A stretch of DNA of 64,000 nucleotides from Suillus spraguei (Eukaryota > Basidiomycota > Agaricomycetes > Boletales > Suillaceae), in contig JABCPU010000297.1 in assembly GCA_016800925.1 (NCBI GenBank), forward strand, positions 20,416-84,415. Direction: 5' to 3'. Positions 25,294 through 38,307 of this stretch are shown one piece after another; the first letter of the stretch is position 1; each line of letters begins with the position of its first letter. The notes below the pieces were generated by a model, which saw only the letters and a list, made by a program, of their open reading frames with translations, made no database searches and was not told the DNA's origin. The position numbers and the translations under genes were made by a program.

Positions 25294-27836
25294 TCATTAC
25301 GTAATACGCATCAAGTTTCACTTGGATTTTAATATTTTTTCCTTTCCTCATGGACTGTGTCCTCACCAGCTATATATTCTTTTAATATTTATGGGTTTAC
25401 TGTAAGCACTCAGACTGACTGCTGCTTAGTACTGATATATCAGCAGGTAAACATTGGGATGTCGAAATATCTGGAAAGAGCTCAACTCTTCACAGATTAG
25501 TCCTGTTGAGCGCTGAGTCCTGACAACATTTCGAACTGCTGAACGCAAATGATTCCTAGGTCCCATCTCACACAGCACGGAAACTGAGTGCTCCTGGTGG
25601 TCGAATTCTAAGTTCTCTGGTTTCAGTTTATAATAGGTTTCACTCTGAAACGTGGCAAATCTGGACCACTCTCGATCTCAGACTACATGAGTATGATCTC
25701 CAGGTTGCGGTATAAGATTGAAATTAGATTAGGATGATAACTTAACCGCCACTTCATATCGTCGACCATAACATGTTGTAAGCATTGTTCCAAATGAGTT
25801 AAATTAATACTAAAAATCAACACTATTTATTGGTACTACTACTACCGTACACCTGAAACTAACTGGCAACACTAGTACTGATTTTGAAGTTTGCAGTGCA
25901 CTACATCGCAAAAGTCAATATCAGCAGGCAACCATCATTCCAGGCAACAGGGGCCATAAGAGGTGACTGCAGAATACTTGCGGAATCTTCGGAATAGTTG
26001 ATGCCACTTCACTATTTGAGTTTCGTCCCGCTGGTCTCGGTTCGACGCCATCGATTCGCTAGGCTTTACGGCGTCTTTATTCTATGCGCCGAGGGCCACC
26101 ACATAAGATGCTGCGTGCAGAGCCATTATCCCAACCGAGAAGTCTCTACAAGACCCGGACCTACGGCCTTTGGTGGGAAATCTGAAATAGTCAGTTGGAT
26201 GATGATGATGGGTCCATGCCGCCATATCATGGCATATAATATCGCATGGTACAAATTTCCCACACATGAGTCTTCCTAATCTCACCCGCGTAGTGTGCTA
26301 AAAGAATGTGTAACCTCATAATAGTACATCCCGACGAGGGATCACAGACTACCTAGGGCAGCGCAGACCAGATGAAGGCTGAGTTTACTGGCTGGGAGCC
26401 CCAGTAAGTGTCTTTCAGCAACCGTGTGGTGCATTCTTACTCTCATGAATCGAAATAGCATGCCTTCCACGTTGAACTGGAAATTAATAGACCACGATCC
26501 TCTTGAAACTTGTATACACAAGGGACGGGAAACGGTTTCTTTTGGGAGATTCTTATCACCCCATCCTCGTAAGTCTCATTATTCCCGTTTAATACTCATC
26601 CGACTAGGAAGCCATATCATACTCAAAGGTCTGCAGTAGCTGTGAGTGGTTTCTGTCAAAGTGTTCTTGCGACCATAAGCTACAATTCATTTTTCAAGTC
26701 AAAGATATTACTGTTTCGGGCACCCCTTTTCTCTCTCCTTCTATTCTCGTCTGAATCAGCATATTTTATCTTTCCGACGGTCCGCAGCAGGAGATATGAG
26801 ACCGGGAGATGCGTATCGCGATGGAAGACGTTTTACGCGTGGCATGCGGCACTTGACCTCGGTAAGTAACGCAAACAAGTGGACCGACAAGGAAGAGAAT
26901 TCAATCCAATTTGGCTATTGCAATGTTGACGAAATGATGGCGAAACCATGAGCATGCTCTTAGCTTAGGGTCCTTGCGCCCTATTATGATTCTACTGATT
27001 CTTTTCTTTCTTACTTGATAATTCTCAAGGTAGTGCGATTGTAAACCGTCCATTTCGGACGTTGATTTCAAGAACGGTTAGACAAGGCGTAACATGGATA
27101 AGTGCCGTGTAGAGGTAAGAGGTAAGAGATAAGGTTATTCAATTGTATTCTATACAGTCACATCAGACATATCGTAAGATCTAATCAACCAAGACAAGGT
27201 AAGCCAAAGCTTAAAGGGGTGTGATGAAGCACCACAGTCACATCTCATAATGCACGATCCCATCCTAATGTAAGTGTGAGGTCATCAAAATGTTGGAAAT
27301 TCGTGGGTTAGTTACTCGTTCAGCCGGAACCAACTCACGTCAGAACGGGAGTACTCGGTGTCACCGAGCATCACCGGTGGGCTACTAAGAGATTAGTGGA
27401 GCGATCGATTATCGATAGGATGGAGCACAAAATTATGCTATCTAGCGTCTGCTAGCTCATCGAAGCTGTTGGGATCAACAACACTGGAAGGGAAGATACA
27501 TACATATATATAGAGTTTATTCGCATCGTGTTGAATATTGAACCTAGAATGTATTTCTTTGGAACGTTAGCTCGTTCTGATCCCGAGAGGAACTGGAACT
27601 GTAGTGCCTCGTGCAGCTCCGGTTGCCAATTATAGGTTAGAATTTCGCCTGATACAATGCAGGCTACACACCGATGTGATAGGTAAAAGTTACTGTCGGA
27701 ATGTTAGCGAGAAGATCGGTATACCAGTAGTGGCTAGTTGACAGAGTTACTCGGTACTCTCTTTTCTGCTGCAATACAATAATAATTACGAGGTCAAGAT
27801 ACGAATATGTCGGTCTGTGCATAGGCCTTCGTAGGG
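25294..27836. other. Intergenic region, nothing recognised
   Basis: AT-rich patches near 25300-25480 and 25790-25850. A possible exon end with a good donor (GGTAAGTAAC) lies near 26862, with the frame 26642-26869 before it. No family motif, so no gene is called. Confidence 0.45.
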
Positions 27837-29817
27837 TCAATGCCTGGCCTTTTTTGATTTTGCTCCACCCGTCGTACCCCCACTCACAACACGTTTCTTG
27901 TCTTTAGATCCATTACTCCCCACGTCACTCAAGGCCGCATCCATGAGGCGCAGGGTTTCAAGTGCGCCTGCCAGAATCTGCTTCTCCCCGAGTCGCACTA
28001 TGATAGCGTGTCTCTTGTTGAGCGTAAGCGATTCAGATGCAAGAAGCTTTGCATCAACCTAGAACGAGGAATAGCTTTCGTGTCACCGATCCCCGAGTGG
28101 AATAATGATTAAATGAACATACTTCAAGATCCGGTGTTTCATAACTGGTCAAGCGCATTTCGAGTATTCTTCGCAATAACGGAGAGACTTGGAGATCGAA
28201 CTTGGCTTTCGGAGGACGCCCTTTCTCTCGTGTCTTTTCCCATTCTTCCTGGCTGAGAAGTAGAAGTCTGATGAAAGATGTCAGCGCTGCAGGGAGAATT
28301 GGATCCGCGTCGATAATGAAAACACTGGATGGAGTGCATGAGCATAAAAAGAAAGCACAGCAACTGAAAGCCATACTCATCGCCTCCTTCGTCGAGCCAC
28401 CAGTCGATCCGTTGTTGATATGTCTCGCTATTAGATATATCACCACAAACGGCATTGACAGCAAGGTCTGCTCGAATCTCCACGACGTCTTGTGAATTTC
28501 CGAGCGCGCCCTTTAGATGAGGACAAGGCACAAGATCAACATGTCCATAGCGCCGGAGCAGGTCTGAGTTGGGCAGGTCGCCATATGTATTGAACTTAAA
28601 TGGGTGTGAACCGATATGATTTCTTAGTGCAGAGCAACTTACTATTTGTTCTCCAGCTTTGATGGGCTTTGTGGTGACCATGGAAAGATGATGCTTCTCG
28701 TAGAAAAGTTTAGCCTGTGAAGTGTTGCATGAATGTCATGCAGCCGGAAAGAAAGACTGAAGAGAAACTTCATATCCACATGACTTACATTGACAGAGTC
28801 ATATCGAGCATTCAGAATATCAGCCATAGGTACCATTGCAATATCCGATGTATCCTCTGTTTCCTCATCATCACCATCTCCGTCGCTGCTTTCTTCGTCC
28901 ACGACTTTACCGCCGTCTCCTAAATCGTCAACATCCATTGCACTCCCAATACTCGTGTTAGCCTTGGTGTCTTTGTTATCGTCTTCTTCTGGAACGTATT
29001 CGGCCTCTTGCTCAACTTCACCCTCCCACTTCTCTACATTGAAGCTTCGAGACAGAATTCGGCTGCCTGTAATATGGTACCGATGAAGCGTGTACCATGT
29101 ATCGATTTGATCGGAGGAGAAGAGGTCCGGTCGAGTCTAATTCGCCCAATATTCGAGTCCGAGTAGGAAAAGTTTTTAAAAATAGGTCTACCTTGACCGC
29201 TGGAGCTAGCTTCTCGCGATAGTCGCGCTCAGCCTCATCCCGACCTATCTTGTCTAGATTTCACCACAGAGCCAAGTGCGTCAGATTTTGCGACAAGAAG
29301 TATGAAAATTTTGATAACAGACCTACTACAGCTGTCCCTCGTAGTTCTTGTAGTTCTTCGTCACTCCAGAATATTGGGGTATCAAATTGCGTTGGGAGTG
29401 ACGCTGTATATTGAATTGAGAAAAAAACTAACAAGTGGTCGCTTGGAAAGACTCACCGAGATACGTAAACCACTTTCCTTTGTTTCCTTGAGCTTCCTCC
29501 CACATCATACAAAGAATCAGTCCGACCCAACCCTTATGCAATTTGTGCTTTCTCCATGCTTCCAAACCGAATGCAGCAGGGAGGGTCGAGGTCTGAGTTG
29601 AAAGTGTTAATGAACGAGGAAGCGTAAAAAGTGTATGGTTTTCCTGAAGGCCGACAGATGAGTAACCAATTTGGACAGAAATTTTTTGAAGGAGACAAAC
29701 AGGTATATCCTGGAGTGCGATCGCACCACGTCCACTGCCAGGGAAATTGGTGATACCCATCATCGAAGTATCCAAGACTCCACCATTGTGTTGAAACCAA
29801 GCGACGAAGTCATCCAT
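27837..29817 (-). CDS. SET-domain protein lysine methyltransferase (RKM4/SETD6-like)
   Basis: Likely transfers methyl groups from S-adenosylmethionine to lysines of ribosomal or other proteins (Rubisco-LSMT class). It starts at ATG 29817: MDDFVAWFQHNGGVLDTSMM, then the SET-I-like start GITNFPGSGRGAIALQDIP joined by an intron to ENHTLFTLPRSLTL. Next are LEAWRKHKLHKGWVGLILCM and GKWFTYL, then SDEELQELRGTA. An acidic insert (DDLGDGGKVVDEESSDGDGD) precedes IAMVPMADILNARYDSVN, which is the family's equivalent of the N-H-S core. PIKAGEQI and NTYGDLPNSDLLRRYGHVD follow, the second being the classic YG-x-LxNxxLLxxYGF motif. The substrate-binding C-terminal half has DWWLDEGGDEY and RRILEMRLTSYETPD. 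A basic tail (SKKARH) ends at 27837. About seven short introns. Confidence 0.88.
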
Positions 29818-30013
29818 GTTTCAAAAAGTTTTCAAGTGCCTATGATGGTGAGTTCGGCGGCGGTGGCGAATGACATATATACTTACTATATTTGGACAGT
29901 TAAGCTATTAATATATTGTCAGTGACAGCGTATGACTGCGCCGTTCGACCTACTCCGCAAGACTCTCATCTATACAACCGACCTCAAGATTACATACAGA
30001 CATTCTTCCAGCG
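29818..30013. promoter_or_regulatory. Short divergent promoter region
   Basis: Fewer than 200 bp separate the start codons of the divergent SET-domain and CUE-domain genes, so both are probably driven from this interval. AT-rich runs occur near 29875-29920. No defined motif is claimed. Confidence 0.5.
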
Positions 30014-31657
30014 ATGACACAAACAAATAAGGGCCAATTTGTTGATGGCCAGCCTCGAGGTGAGCAACTTTGGGTATATGTCTGCTATATCCAACTACTT
30101 AGACAACCTGATACGCCAGATATAGCAAACCCTGTTTCACCATCACAGCCTTCAGAATCAGAGGAATCGCATCAATTTCCTCCTTCACCACCAGGAATAC
30201 ACGATAGCCAACAATTTCATTCTCCTGTCCTTGCAGTAACTCCTTCGCCACCTCAATCACCAGAAGCTGGTAGAATGATTACTCTTTCGCCCCAACCTGC
30301 TGCCATTACTCAGGCTGAAGACGCACCGAGCCTCCCGCAGCGTCCTCTTGGTGTCGATGTTGATCCAAGCATCGCGAGCCTTCACGCTATGTTCCCTGAT
30401 TTTGACCACTCTCTACTGTGTGTGGACAGTGCCTTGACAAGTCAAACGTGCTAAATGACGTGCAGATCATCTGTACTTCAGAGTGTCAATGGTGACCAGG
30501 ATTTGGCAATTGACACACTATTGGGGATGAGCGACCCCGATTACGTCGCTCAGCCGCTACCGCCGGCAGAGCAGCGTGAGCCTACTCAGACTGACCTAGA
30601 TGAGCAACTCGCTCGACGTCTCATGCTCGAGGAAGAGCAAGCTGCGCAGAATCAGTGGCGCCCTCCGCAGCAGAGACAAGTACCCCAATCTTATCAGTCG
30701 GCTACTCCACCGCAACGGGACACTATGGCAGAGTTCCAAGATGGTTTCAACAAGATAGCAGAGAGTACCTATTTCCATCCTTGTATCGTAGGAAGTAACT
30801 AATTGCGGAAATTACTAGCCGGCAAGAAGACATTCTCTTCAATCGTTTCAAAAGTCAAAGCCAAGATACAGGAATACGATCAGGGCCAGGGAGCGTCCAG
30901 GTTCGTATCTCTTTACTTTCGTCACAGGAGGTTGTTTCATTTAAGCAATGCCATCAACTTGCATTGATATTTATTTCACTAATTTATTCGCCTCCATTTA
31001 CGCAAAATATCTAATGGATATTCGTTACAGACAGGATACACAGCCTACATGGGGTCAGTCATCTCAACCTTCGTGGGGAAGTGGACAACCCACACAGCCC
31101 CAGTACCAGCAATCGTACTATGATCCCAATCCGCAACATCAGGAATCCTACTACGACACTAATCCGCCGGGCGACAGTGGAATTCGTGGAAGTGGGTGGC
31201 AATCTCCTCCCCGTCCTGGTGGCGGTAACTCAAATTCCGGGACGAACTCCATTCCTACTCTCGCCCCAAGTGCGACATACGTTCCTCCGAACGTCACTAA
31301 GCCTATAGTGAACTCTACATCCGTTGCAAGCAATAGCCCAACCTATGCAGGGTCATTGACGTACTCCCCGCCGACCACAGGCATGGGCACGCCTCCTCCG
31401 CCTGAGCTTGGCCGGCGGTCAGGTGACATCCCAAGGCCATCGTCAACGGGAGTTGGTACCCCGAGCGGAATAGACGCCAGTCAGTTTTCTTCTCTCCTGC
31501 TGCCTTGCGCCTCTAATTGCATTCCACCTTAGCTAAATTTGGACTTTTGCCCAAACGACCTGTATCACTCCTTCGAGAACAGGCCCCGCCTACACACGTA
31601 GACGATAGTGATGATGAATTGGAATACACGGAAAACCCTTTTGAGGAGAGGAGGTAA
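30014..31657 (+). CDS. CUE-domain protein (ubiquitin-binding, Cue5-like)
   Basis: Probable ubiquitin-binding adaptor; yeast Cue5 links ubiquitinated cargo to autophagy. Exons: 30014-30417, 30466-30764, 30819-30900, 31031-31479 and 31533-31657, exactly 452 residues plus stop. The N-terminus is Pro/Ser-rich. The CUE domain spans the first splice: SIASLHAMFPDFDHSLL followed by SVLQSVNGDQDLAIDTLLGM, with the MFP and LL signature elements. Then comes a charged helix LDEQLARRLMLEEEQAAQNQ and a second helix NKIAETGKKTFSSIVSKVKA. The rest is a disordered Gln/Pro/Tyr-rich region (PQYQQSYYDPNPQHQ). The C-terminus is LEYTENPFEERR, a conserved-looking acidic end. A possible extra in-frame intron near 30060-30101 could not be resolved. 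Divergent from the SET gene. Confidence 0.85.
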
Positions 31658-32150
31658 TCAAGTGGCTATTATGGAGTAACAATCAGAATGCATTTGTGAC
31701 TGACCGCACCATTATTCGTGGCGTGTATCGTACCAAGCAACAGTTGTAATGTTTCGCGCAAAGAAATATGTTTTATATAGTAATTGGTATAAGTTTCTTT
31801 GACTGTTGGTTCCGACTAGTTTGTCCGTGAACGGGATGGAATAAGTTGAAGTAATTACTATTAATGACGATCCGCGTTATGCAGAAAAATGACATCATGA
31901 CTTAGGAGTATATCAAAATGGCTCGATACAAGACTGAAAAATTATGACTTCTCTATCCACTCCACTTTACATGCAACAATGGAGCAGGAGAGCCATAAGA
32001 TGAGATCCAGAGGATAGGAGATGTGCACGAAATTCGTCATCTGTCTTCCTCAATGCCCACTCTATGAATTAAATGGACACGCCACTCCATAGTAAGAACC
32101 GAGTCCACCATCCAGCCTGCTTTACGGTATCAGTGTGCAATGAAGTTTCA

Positions 32151-32324
32151 GTTGCCAATCAGTAGTGGCAGGAGTTGATGCAACGATGATGGCGATGTGA
32201 TCTCCGTTGCTTCGCTGGATTAGTGCGTAGGATACGTTCCAGTTGCCAGTGTAGTAGTGCCAGGTGGTTGCTGCGACGATAATCCTGATGTACTCTTCGT
32301 TGCTTCGTTAGATTGGTGCGTGGT
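32151..32324. repeat. Two-copy diverged direct repeat, about 91-bp period
   Basis: Units begin GTTGCCAATCAGTAGTGGCA (32151) and GTTGCCAGTGTAGTAGTGCC (32242). They share CGTTGCTTCG and GATTxGTGCGT near their ends. Confidence 0.7.
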
Positions 32325-32373
32325 AGAAGTATAGGGAGATAGAGAGTTTAAGGGTGTCGCACTTTCCTTCTAA

Positions 32374-32507
32374 GATTTCCTCTGCGTAAAGATAAGACAA
32401 CCAAAAGAAGCTATCAACGATGTTAGACTCTGCGTCACCTTGATATGCCCTCTCGCATGATAGTTTCTCTGCGTGAAAATGAGACAGTGAAAAGAGCTTA
32501 TCAAGGA
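32374..32507. repeat. Two-copy diverged direct repeat, about 86-bp period
   Basis: Units around 32374 and 32459 share TTTCCTCTGCGTAAAGATAA / TTTCTCTGCGTGAAAATGAG and AAGCTATCAACG / GAGCTTATCAAGG. Confidence 0.6.
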
Positions 32508-33092
32508 GAAAAAACGCACAGGCCGCATCGCCCGCATCGCACAAGCATCGAAACCACGAGGCATAGCAAAAGCCATCAAGGTCTAGATCAACGATAGGGT
32601 ACGGTTGAAAAGTCGATATCTTTCAACACCTGGTTATAATACAGTAGACTTTTGTCGAGCGTTTGAAAATATGGTCATGTGAAGGGAACACGTATCGCGC
32701 ACGGGAAAGCTGCGAAGGGGTTGTCCGATCGGAAATCGGAGGTCTCGCAAAGGGGTCGACGGTAACTGTTCTCCTCGCCACCTACTAGTATTGACTCGAA
32801 TAACATCCCAAGAGTCTTGCTTTGTGCAAGAGCACTTGGGTCACCGGGTGCGGCAATAAGTGAATTATGTTGCCATGGTTCTTGTGCTAATTTTTCACTT
32901 TTGTGAATAGTGCAACTTATGTGAATCTCACTGACGGCGTAGACCTCACTTCTTGTTCCTTTGCGAGATGCTGGAAGACCACCGTTTATCCTTATACAAC
33001 TCAAATTGTCTACTTCATCTCTTGTCTCAGAGTTGAGCTGGCCTATTCACAGGCACTCTTCTACCCACTAACCATTCCGGTTCGGAAACCTT

Positions 33093-33800
33093 CTAAAGAA
33101 GGTGGCCCACTATTATGTTATTGAGCTTATCAAGACCGAGTCTGGGTCTGGGAAGAAGGTGCGTGAGTCTTAGAACTTCATAGGTATCACGTTTTCTGAT
33201 TCTCTTTCTTTGATTCAGATCCACAGGGCCCACATATGCTCCTGCTGCAAGGTTATCATGTACCTGGTCCAGAGAACTCGGGATACAACCATCGACGTGG
33301 CTTTTTGCAGTGATACTATTCGACCGAATGACCCTCGCAAATGGTCCTGGTCCCTCACGTGCACGCATTTTGGCATCGCATGAGACCAAAAATAGTCGAC
33401 CCCTTCGCATGACGATGTTGCCAAACAGAATATCACAGTGACGGTGCCCAGGAAAGGAGATGATTTGCGAACCATCGGTAATGTTACAGAAAAGGAAATC
33501 GTCGTCGTCGTCGTCGTCGAACTCGACACCTTTCACAGCTCGTCGAAGATCGTCTAAATCGCTTTATGGAATATACGTATTAGGTATCTATTCATCACAT
33601 GTCTTCTTGGTTGGCATTACATACAATGAAGCCTTCAAAGTCCTCCCGATTTGTGTCTTGAAGATCAGAATTTCTATGTAGAACTTCCAAACGTACTGCT
33701 TCGCAGCATTGCCTGTCACGTTCATTTATAATCCACCGTTCGTTTCCTCAGTTGGAACCTTTCCCTTCCAGTCCAAAATCCCAAGTCCAGCGTCTCATGG
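33093..33800 (-). CDS. Hypothetical protein with poly-Asp run
   Basis: Not recognised. Read leftwards, a coding-like stretch RLEVLHRNSDLQDTNREDF (near 33700-33640) is followed, after a probable short intron, by SDLDDLRRAVKGVEF, a run of seven Asp encoded by a GAC/GTC microsatellite at 33500-33520, and SQIISFPGHRHCDILFGNIV and MRRGRLFLVSCDAKMRAREG. Charge pattern and codon choice look real and the frame runs 147 codons to 33093. The start was not found: the frame upstream of 33750 closes, and the alternative ATG near 33720 is in another frame. It could be a partial gene. Confidence 0.4.
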
Positions 33801-33991
33801 TTGCGGAGGTAAAATACCTGGGATAGTCACAACTGACTTCTCCTCAAATCATACAGTAAGCTCTCTATTCGCTTCATCCTCACAAATACTTTCTCCTACC
33901 TACGACCAGATTCAACTCTGTCGTCCCCCAGGCCCCACGCCCAATTAAAGCGTCAAGTTTCACTAGACTCTCTCATTCCTCATCCCCTACT

Positions 33992-36900
33992 ATGGTCTCA
34001 TCAAACGATGGGGCTTGCCTAGCTGTTCCTCCATCTCCCACATTATCAGCTCAGCCTTCTAGTCATTTCCGCACCTCATTGTCCTTGAGGGATAACAAAC
34101 CAGATGAGCGCAGCGGTTATTCTTCCCTGCATTCACTCATCCCTTTGGTGAACAAACTCTCGATTCCTCAGCGAAAGCCTAGCAACGCAACCTTTACAGG
34201 TTCATATGAAGGTCGCAGTAGCCTTGACGAAACGGAACCAGGCCACGGCAGTGGCGATTATAGCATGGTTCACCTTCATCCCGTTAGATCGGATCCTCCT
34301 GGCACGATGCATTCTCCCACCCACACCCTCGTCATAGACACCGCCTCCGTACTCTCCAGTTCTAAGTCCGCTAAATCCGATCTTTCCATCGAAAATCACG
34401 TCATAATAACTTCTTCACCCAATGCTAATGGTCATAAAAATTCTTTTGATGGCCACCATTCACTTCAAGCCAACGGTGATGTTCCAAAGACTGAACTTAT
34501 CCAAGATGACTTGGTCAATCCCCGTCCATTTAAATTCAGACCCGTCGAGTTGGCTAGTCTTCTCGACTCAAAGAATCTCGATGCCCTCGAGGCGTTGGGG
34601 GGTATTGACGGCCTTCTTGACGGCCTAGGAACTGACCGTTCTCGGGGGTTAACAATAGTCACTCCAGATAACAGATCAGGTGCTGGAGTAGTCGCTTCTC
34701 AAAGGCATGTCCGGGAACCTTTGTCTGGCGTCCCCACACCACAAGGTCACGCTGAGGTCGAAGTTGCCGACGACCCTCATTCGGCGTCAATGGAAGATCG
34801 CAAACGCGTATTTGGAGACAATGTTCTTCCCCATCGAATCAGCAAAAGTCTACTTGCTCTCATGTGGCTTGCCTTGCAAGATAAAGTTCTTGTGCGTATC
34901 TACTAAATTTGTCTAACTCGAACCTCACTCTACTTGTATTTCCAAGATCTTGTTATCTATTGCAGCAATTGTTTCACTCGCACTTGGCTTGTTTCAAGAT
35001 TTTGGTACACCTCAGCCTGCCGGCCAACCCCCAGTGGATTGGGTGGAAGGTGTTGCCATTATGATCGCGGTGCTTATCGTTGTAAGAAGCTACGCTTCCT
35101 TTTTCATTTAACGTTTAATATTCCATAGGTTGTCATTGGCTCGATAAATGATTGGCAAAAAGAGCGGCAATTCAAGGTCCTCAACGAGAAAAAGGAAGAA
35201 CGTAGGGTCAAAGTTATTCGCAATGGTATCGAACGTTTCATTGATATGAAAGTAAGTTTGTTCTCATTTAATTCGACGCAGTCTCATCGTACTTTTCTGT
35301 GCACACAGGAAGTCGTAGTCGGCGATATAGCGCTATTAGAGCCTGGGGAAATTGTCCCCTGCGACGGCATCTTCTTAGCTGGGCACAACGTCATGTGTGA
35401 CGAATCAGCAGCAACTGGCGAATCGGATGCTATCAAAAAGGCGTCCTATACACATTGCCTGGCGCTGAAGGAAGCAGGTGGTGCCCTCAGAGGAGACCAC
35501 ATATCTACACACACAGACTGTTTTATCGTCAGCGGTAGCAAGGTTTTGGAAGGCGTTGGTAGCTACGTTGTCGTTGCAGTTGGCACGAAGAGCTTCAACG
35601 GCAGGATCATGATGGGTACGTATATCTTTTTGCTCGCCGACATCCCAGTTAACCCCAACTCTATTAGCTCTCAGGATGGAGGCTGAGCACACCCCGCTTC
35701 AGTTGAAACTCAATTTTTTGGCTGAATTTATCGCGAAGCTTGGAAGCATTGCCGGCATCGTGATCTTCTTTGCTCTAATGATCAGATTCATCGTGCAACT
35801 CGCTACAGGCTCGCCTGCTAGGTGACGAACCTCAGCTATGGCATCTGCATCTTTTCTAACTAGTATACTACAGGTCTGCCCACCAGAATGGCATGGCATT
35901 CGTTCGGATTCTTATCATCTCGATCACCTTGGTCGTAGTTGCTGTTCCAGAAGGTGAAGGCTCTATTTTTACGTCAAACATGCTGCATTTTAACAAGCAT
36001 GTTTACAATTAGGACTTCCATTGGCTGTGACTCTTGCTTTAGCATTCGCTACCAAGAGGATGACAGCAGAAAACCTCCTGGTGCGCGTCTTGGGCTCCTG
36101 TGAGACGATGGGCAACTCCTCTGTCATCTGCACCGACAAGACCGGTACACTCACTTGTAACGTTATGTCCGTGGTCGCAGGCTCCATTGGGATTCACGCT
36201 AAATTTGTGCGTAAACTCGAAGCCAACCAAGCGCGCACAAACGCAAATAGAAGCCCAAGCCCATACAGGAACTCTGGTTCGAAAAGCCCCCGTGATGATT
36301 TCACCATCGATCAATCAATGCTTAATACCGTTCTGAGCCCGTCCCTTCGTTCGCTGTTCAATGTGGCTATCGCTGTGAACTCTACTGCGTTTGAGGATGT
36401 GGAGAAGGAGAGTGGGGAGCGCGTGTTCGTGGGAAATAAGACGGAGACAGCACTTCTGAACTTTGCCAAGGATCTTGGGTGGGCGGATTATAAGGAGACG
36501 AGAGACGCGGCGAGGGTTGTGCAGATGATTCCGTTTTCTAGCGAGCGCAAGGCTATGGGCGTGGTGGTCAAGACCGAGCATGGCTATCGCTTCTATGTCA
36601 AGGGTGCAAGTGAGATCCTGACAAAGTTGTGCAGCAGCCATGTTATTGTAGACCAGCATTGGGGCTCTCCCTTTAATTCTGAGTCCGACGACGTCGAGGT
36701 GACAGAGATTGATGAATTCTCGGAAAAGAACATTTCTAGGACTATCATTTTCTACGCGAATCAGACTCTGCGGACTATAGCCCTGTGCTATAGGGACTTT
36801 TCGTGTTGGCCACCACCAGGAATGCAAGATATTGCAATTGACGATGTAGGTATATACTTTCAGTGATGCTTTGACATATTCATTGGGTTCTAGGTGCCAT

Positions 36901-38307
36901 ACGACGTCATTGCTCGAGACATGACATTGATCGGAATATTCGGGATCGAAGATCCGCTCAGGGATGGTGTACGAGAAGCAGTGGCTGATTGCCATAAAGC
37001 TGGCGTCACTGTGAAGATGTGTACAGGTGATAATGTTCTAACGGCGCGTTCGATTGCCACGCAGTGCGGTATATACACGGCTGGTGGTATTATCATGGAG
37101 GGACCCGTCTTTCGTCAGCTCGACGAATCCCAGATGCTCAAAATTCTTCCACGGCTGCAGGTCCTCGCTCGCTCGTTGCCTGAAGACAAGAAGACCCTGG
37201 TGGAGAAGCTTCGCACACTCGGGGAGGTCGTCGCCGTCACTGGCGACGGCACGAATGACGGACCCGCTCTCAAGGCGGCGCACGTAGGGTTTGCCATGGG
37301 CATAGCAGGGGCAGAAGTAGCCAAAGAGGCGTCTGACATTATTCTGATGGATGACAATTTTTCTTCCATTGTCAAGGCGATCATGTGGGGTCGCTGCGTG
37401 AACGATGCAGTCCGGAAATTCCTACAGTTCCAGGTCTCCACCAACATTACTGCCGTGGTGATTACCTCTGTAACCGCCATCGCTTCTGGCTCTGAAATGT
37501 CGGCACTGTCGGCTGTTCAGCTGTTGTGGATCAATATCATTATGGACACATTCGCTGCACTTGCGCTCGCTACGGACCCTGCGTCGCCGGCGTTATTGGA
37601 CCGGACGCCTGATAAGCAGACGGCATCGCTTTTCACTGTGGACATGTACAAGCAGATCATGTTGCAGTCCATCTACCAGATCATCATCGTCCTGCTATTC
37701 CACTTCCTTGGCATCAAGATTCTGGGCCTTGCGGAGACGTCGGGGAATGACACTATTGTGCAGACGCTGGTCTTCAATGCGTTTGTTTTTGCTCAGATAT
37801 TCAACTCGGTGAATTCGCGCAGATTGGATAAGAAGCTCAACATCTTTGAAGGCATGTCCAATAATTGGTACTTCATGGCTATCACCCTCATCGGTAAGTT
37901 GAGTCATGTGATATCTGGACTACCCTCACGGCTGGTCTGCAGAGATCGTTGTGCAAGTGATCATCGTGTTCGTCGGCGGTACCGCATTCCAGGTGACGCG
38001 TATTGGAGGTCGTGAATGGGGCATCTCACTCGCCCTTGGCTTTGTATCCATCCCCCTTGGTGCGCTGATCCGCCTGCTGCCCAACAAGCCCTTTGAATAC
38101 CTCTTCATCCGAATGCGTTTACTGCCTAAACCCCAAGGTGGTCTTCCCAAAGTTCGCTCCGACGTTGAATGGAACTCTGCGATTGAACTTGTGCGTGATA
38201 ATCTCGGCACATTCCCTCACCTGCGGGGCAGGCGACTCGGGTCGGCTTCCCAGGAAAACCTTCTTTCTTTTTTGGCAGAAGTTGCTGGAACAAAAGAACT
38301 GATATGA
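33992..38307 (+). CDS. PMCA-type calcium-transporting P-type ATPase (PMC1-like)
   Basis: Pumps Ca2+ out of the cytosol, in fungi usually into the vacuole (Pmc1 group, P2B). Exon 1 (33992-34890) encodes a long Ser-rich N-terminus of about 270 residues ending in a pump-like start (DRKRVFGDNVLPHRISKSLL, ALMWLALQDKVL). Then follow ILLSIAAIVSLALGLFQDFG (TM1), VVGDIALLEPGEIVPCDGIF (actuator), CDESAATGESDAIKK (TGES), LIISITLVVVAVPEGLPLAV (TM4 with PEGLP), VICTDKTGTLTCNVM (phosphorylated Asp), FVKGASEI-type nucleotide-binding segments (RFYVKGASEILTKLC), VKMCTGDNVLTA, GEVVAVTGDGTNDGPALKAA, and the C-terminal TM bundle (SALSAVQLLWINIIMDTFAA). The last exon starts near 37943 and reaches a stop at 38307. 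Around eight short introns. The residue after TLT is Cys where Gln is usual. A C-terminal calmodulin-binding region was not identified. Confidence 0.94.

Larger units (their letters stand above)
31658..33092. other. Intergenic region with diverged tandem duplications
   Basis: No gene recognised. It contains two separate two-copy repeats (listed below). The short minus-strand frame at 32675-33004 has no motif. Confidence 0.5.
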
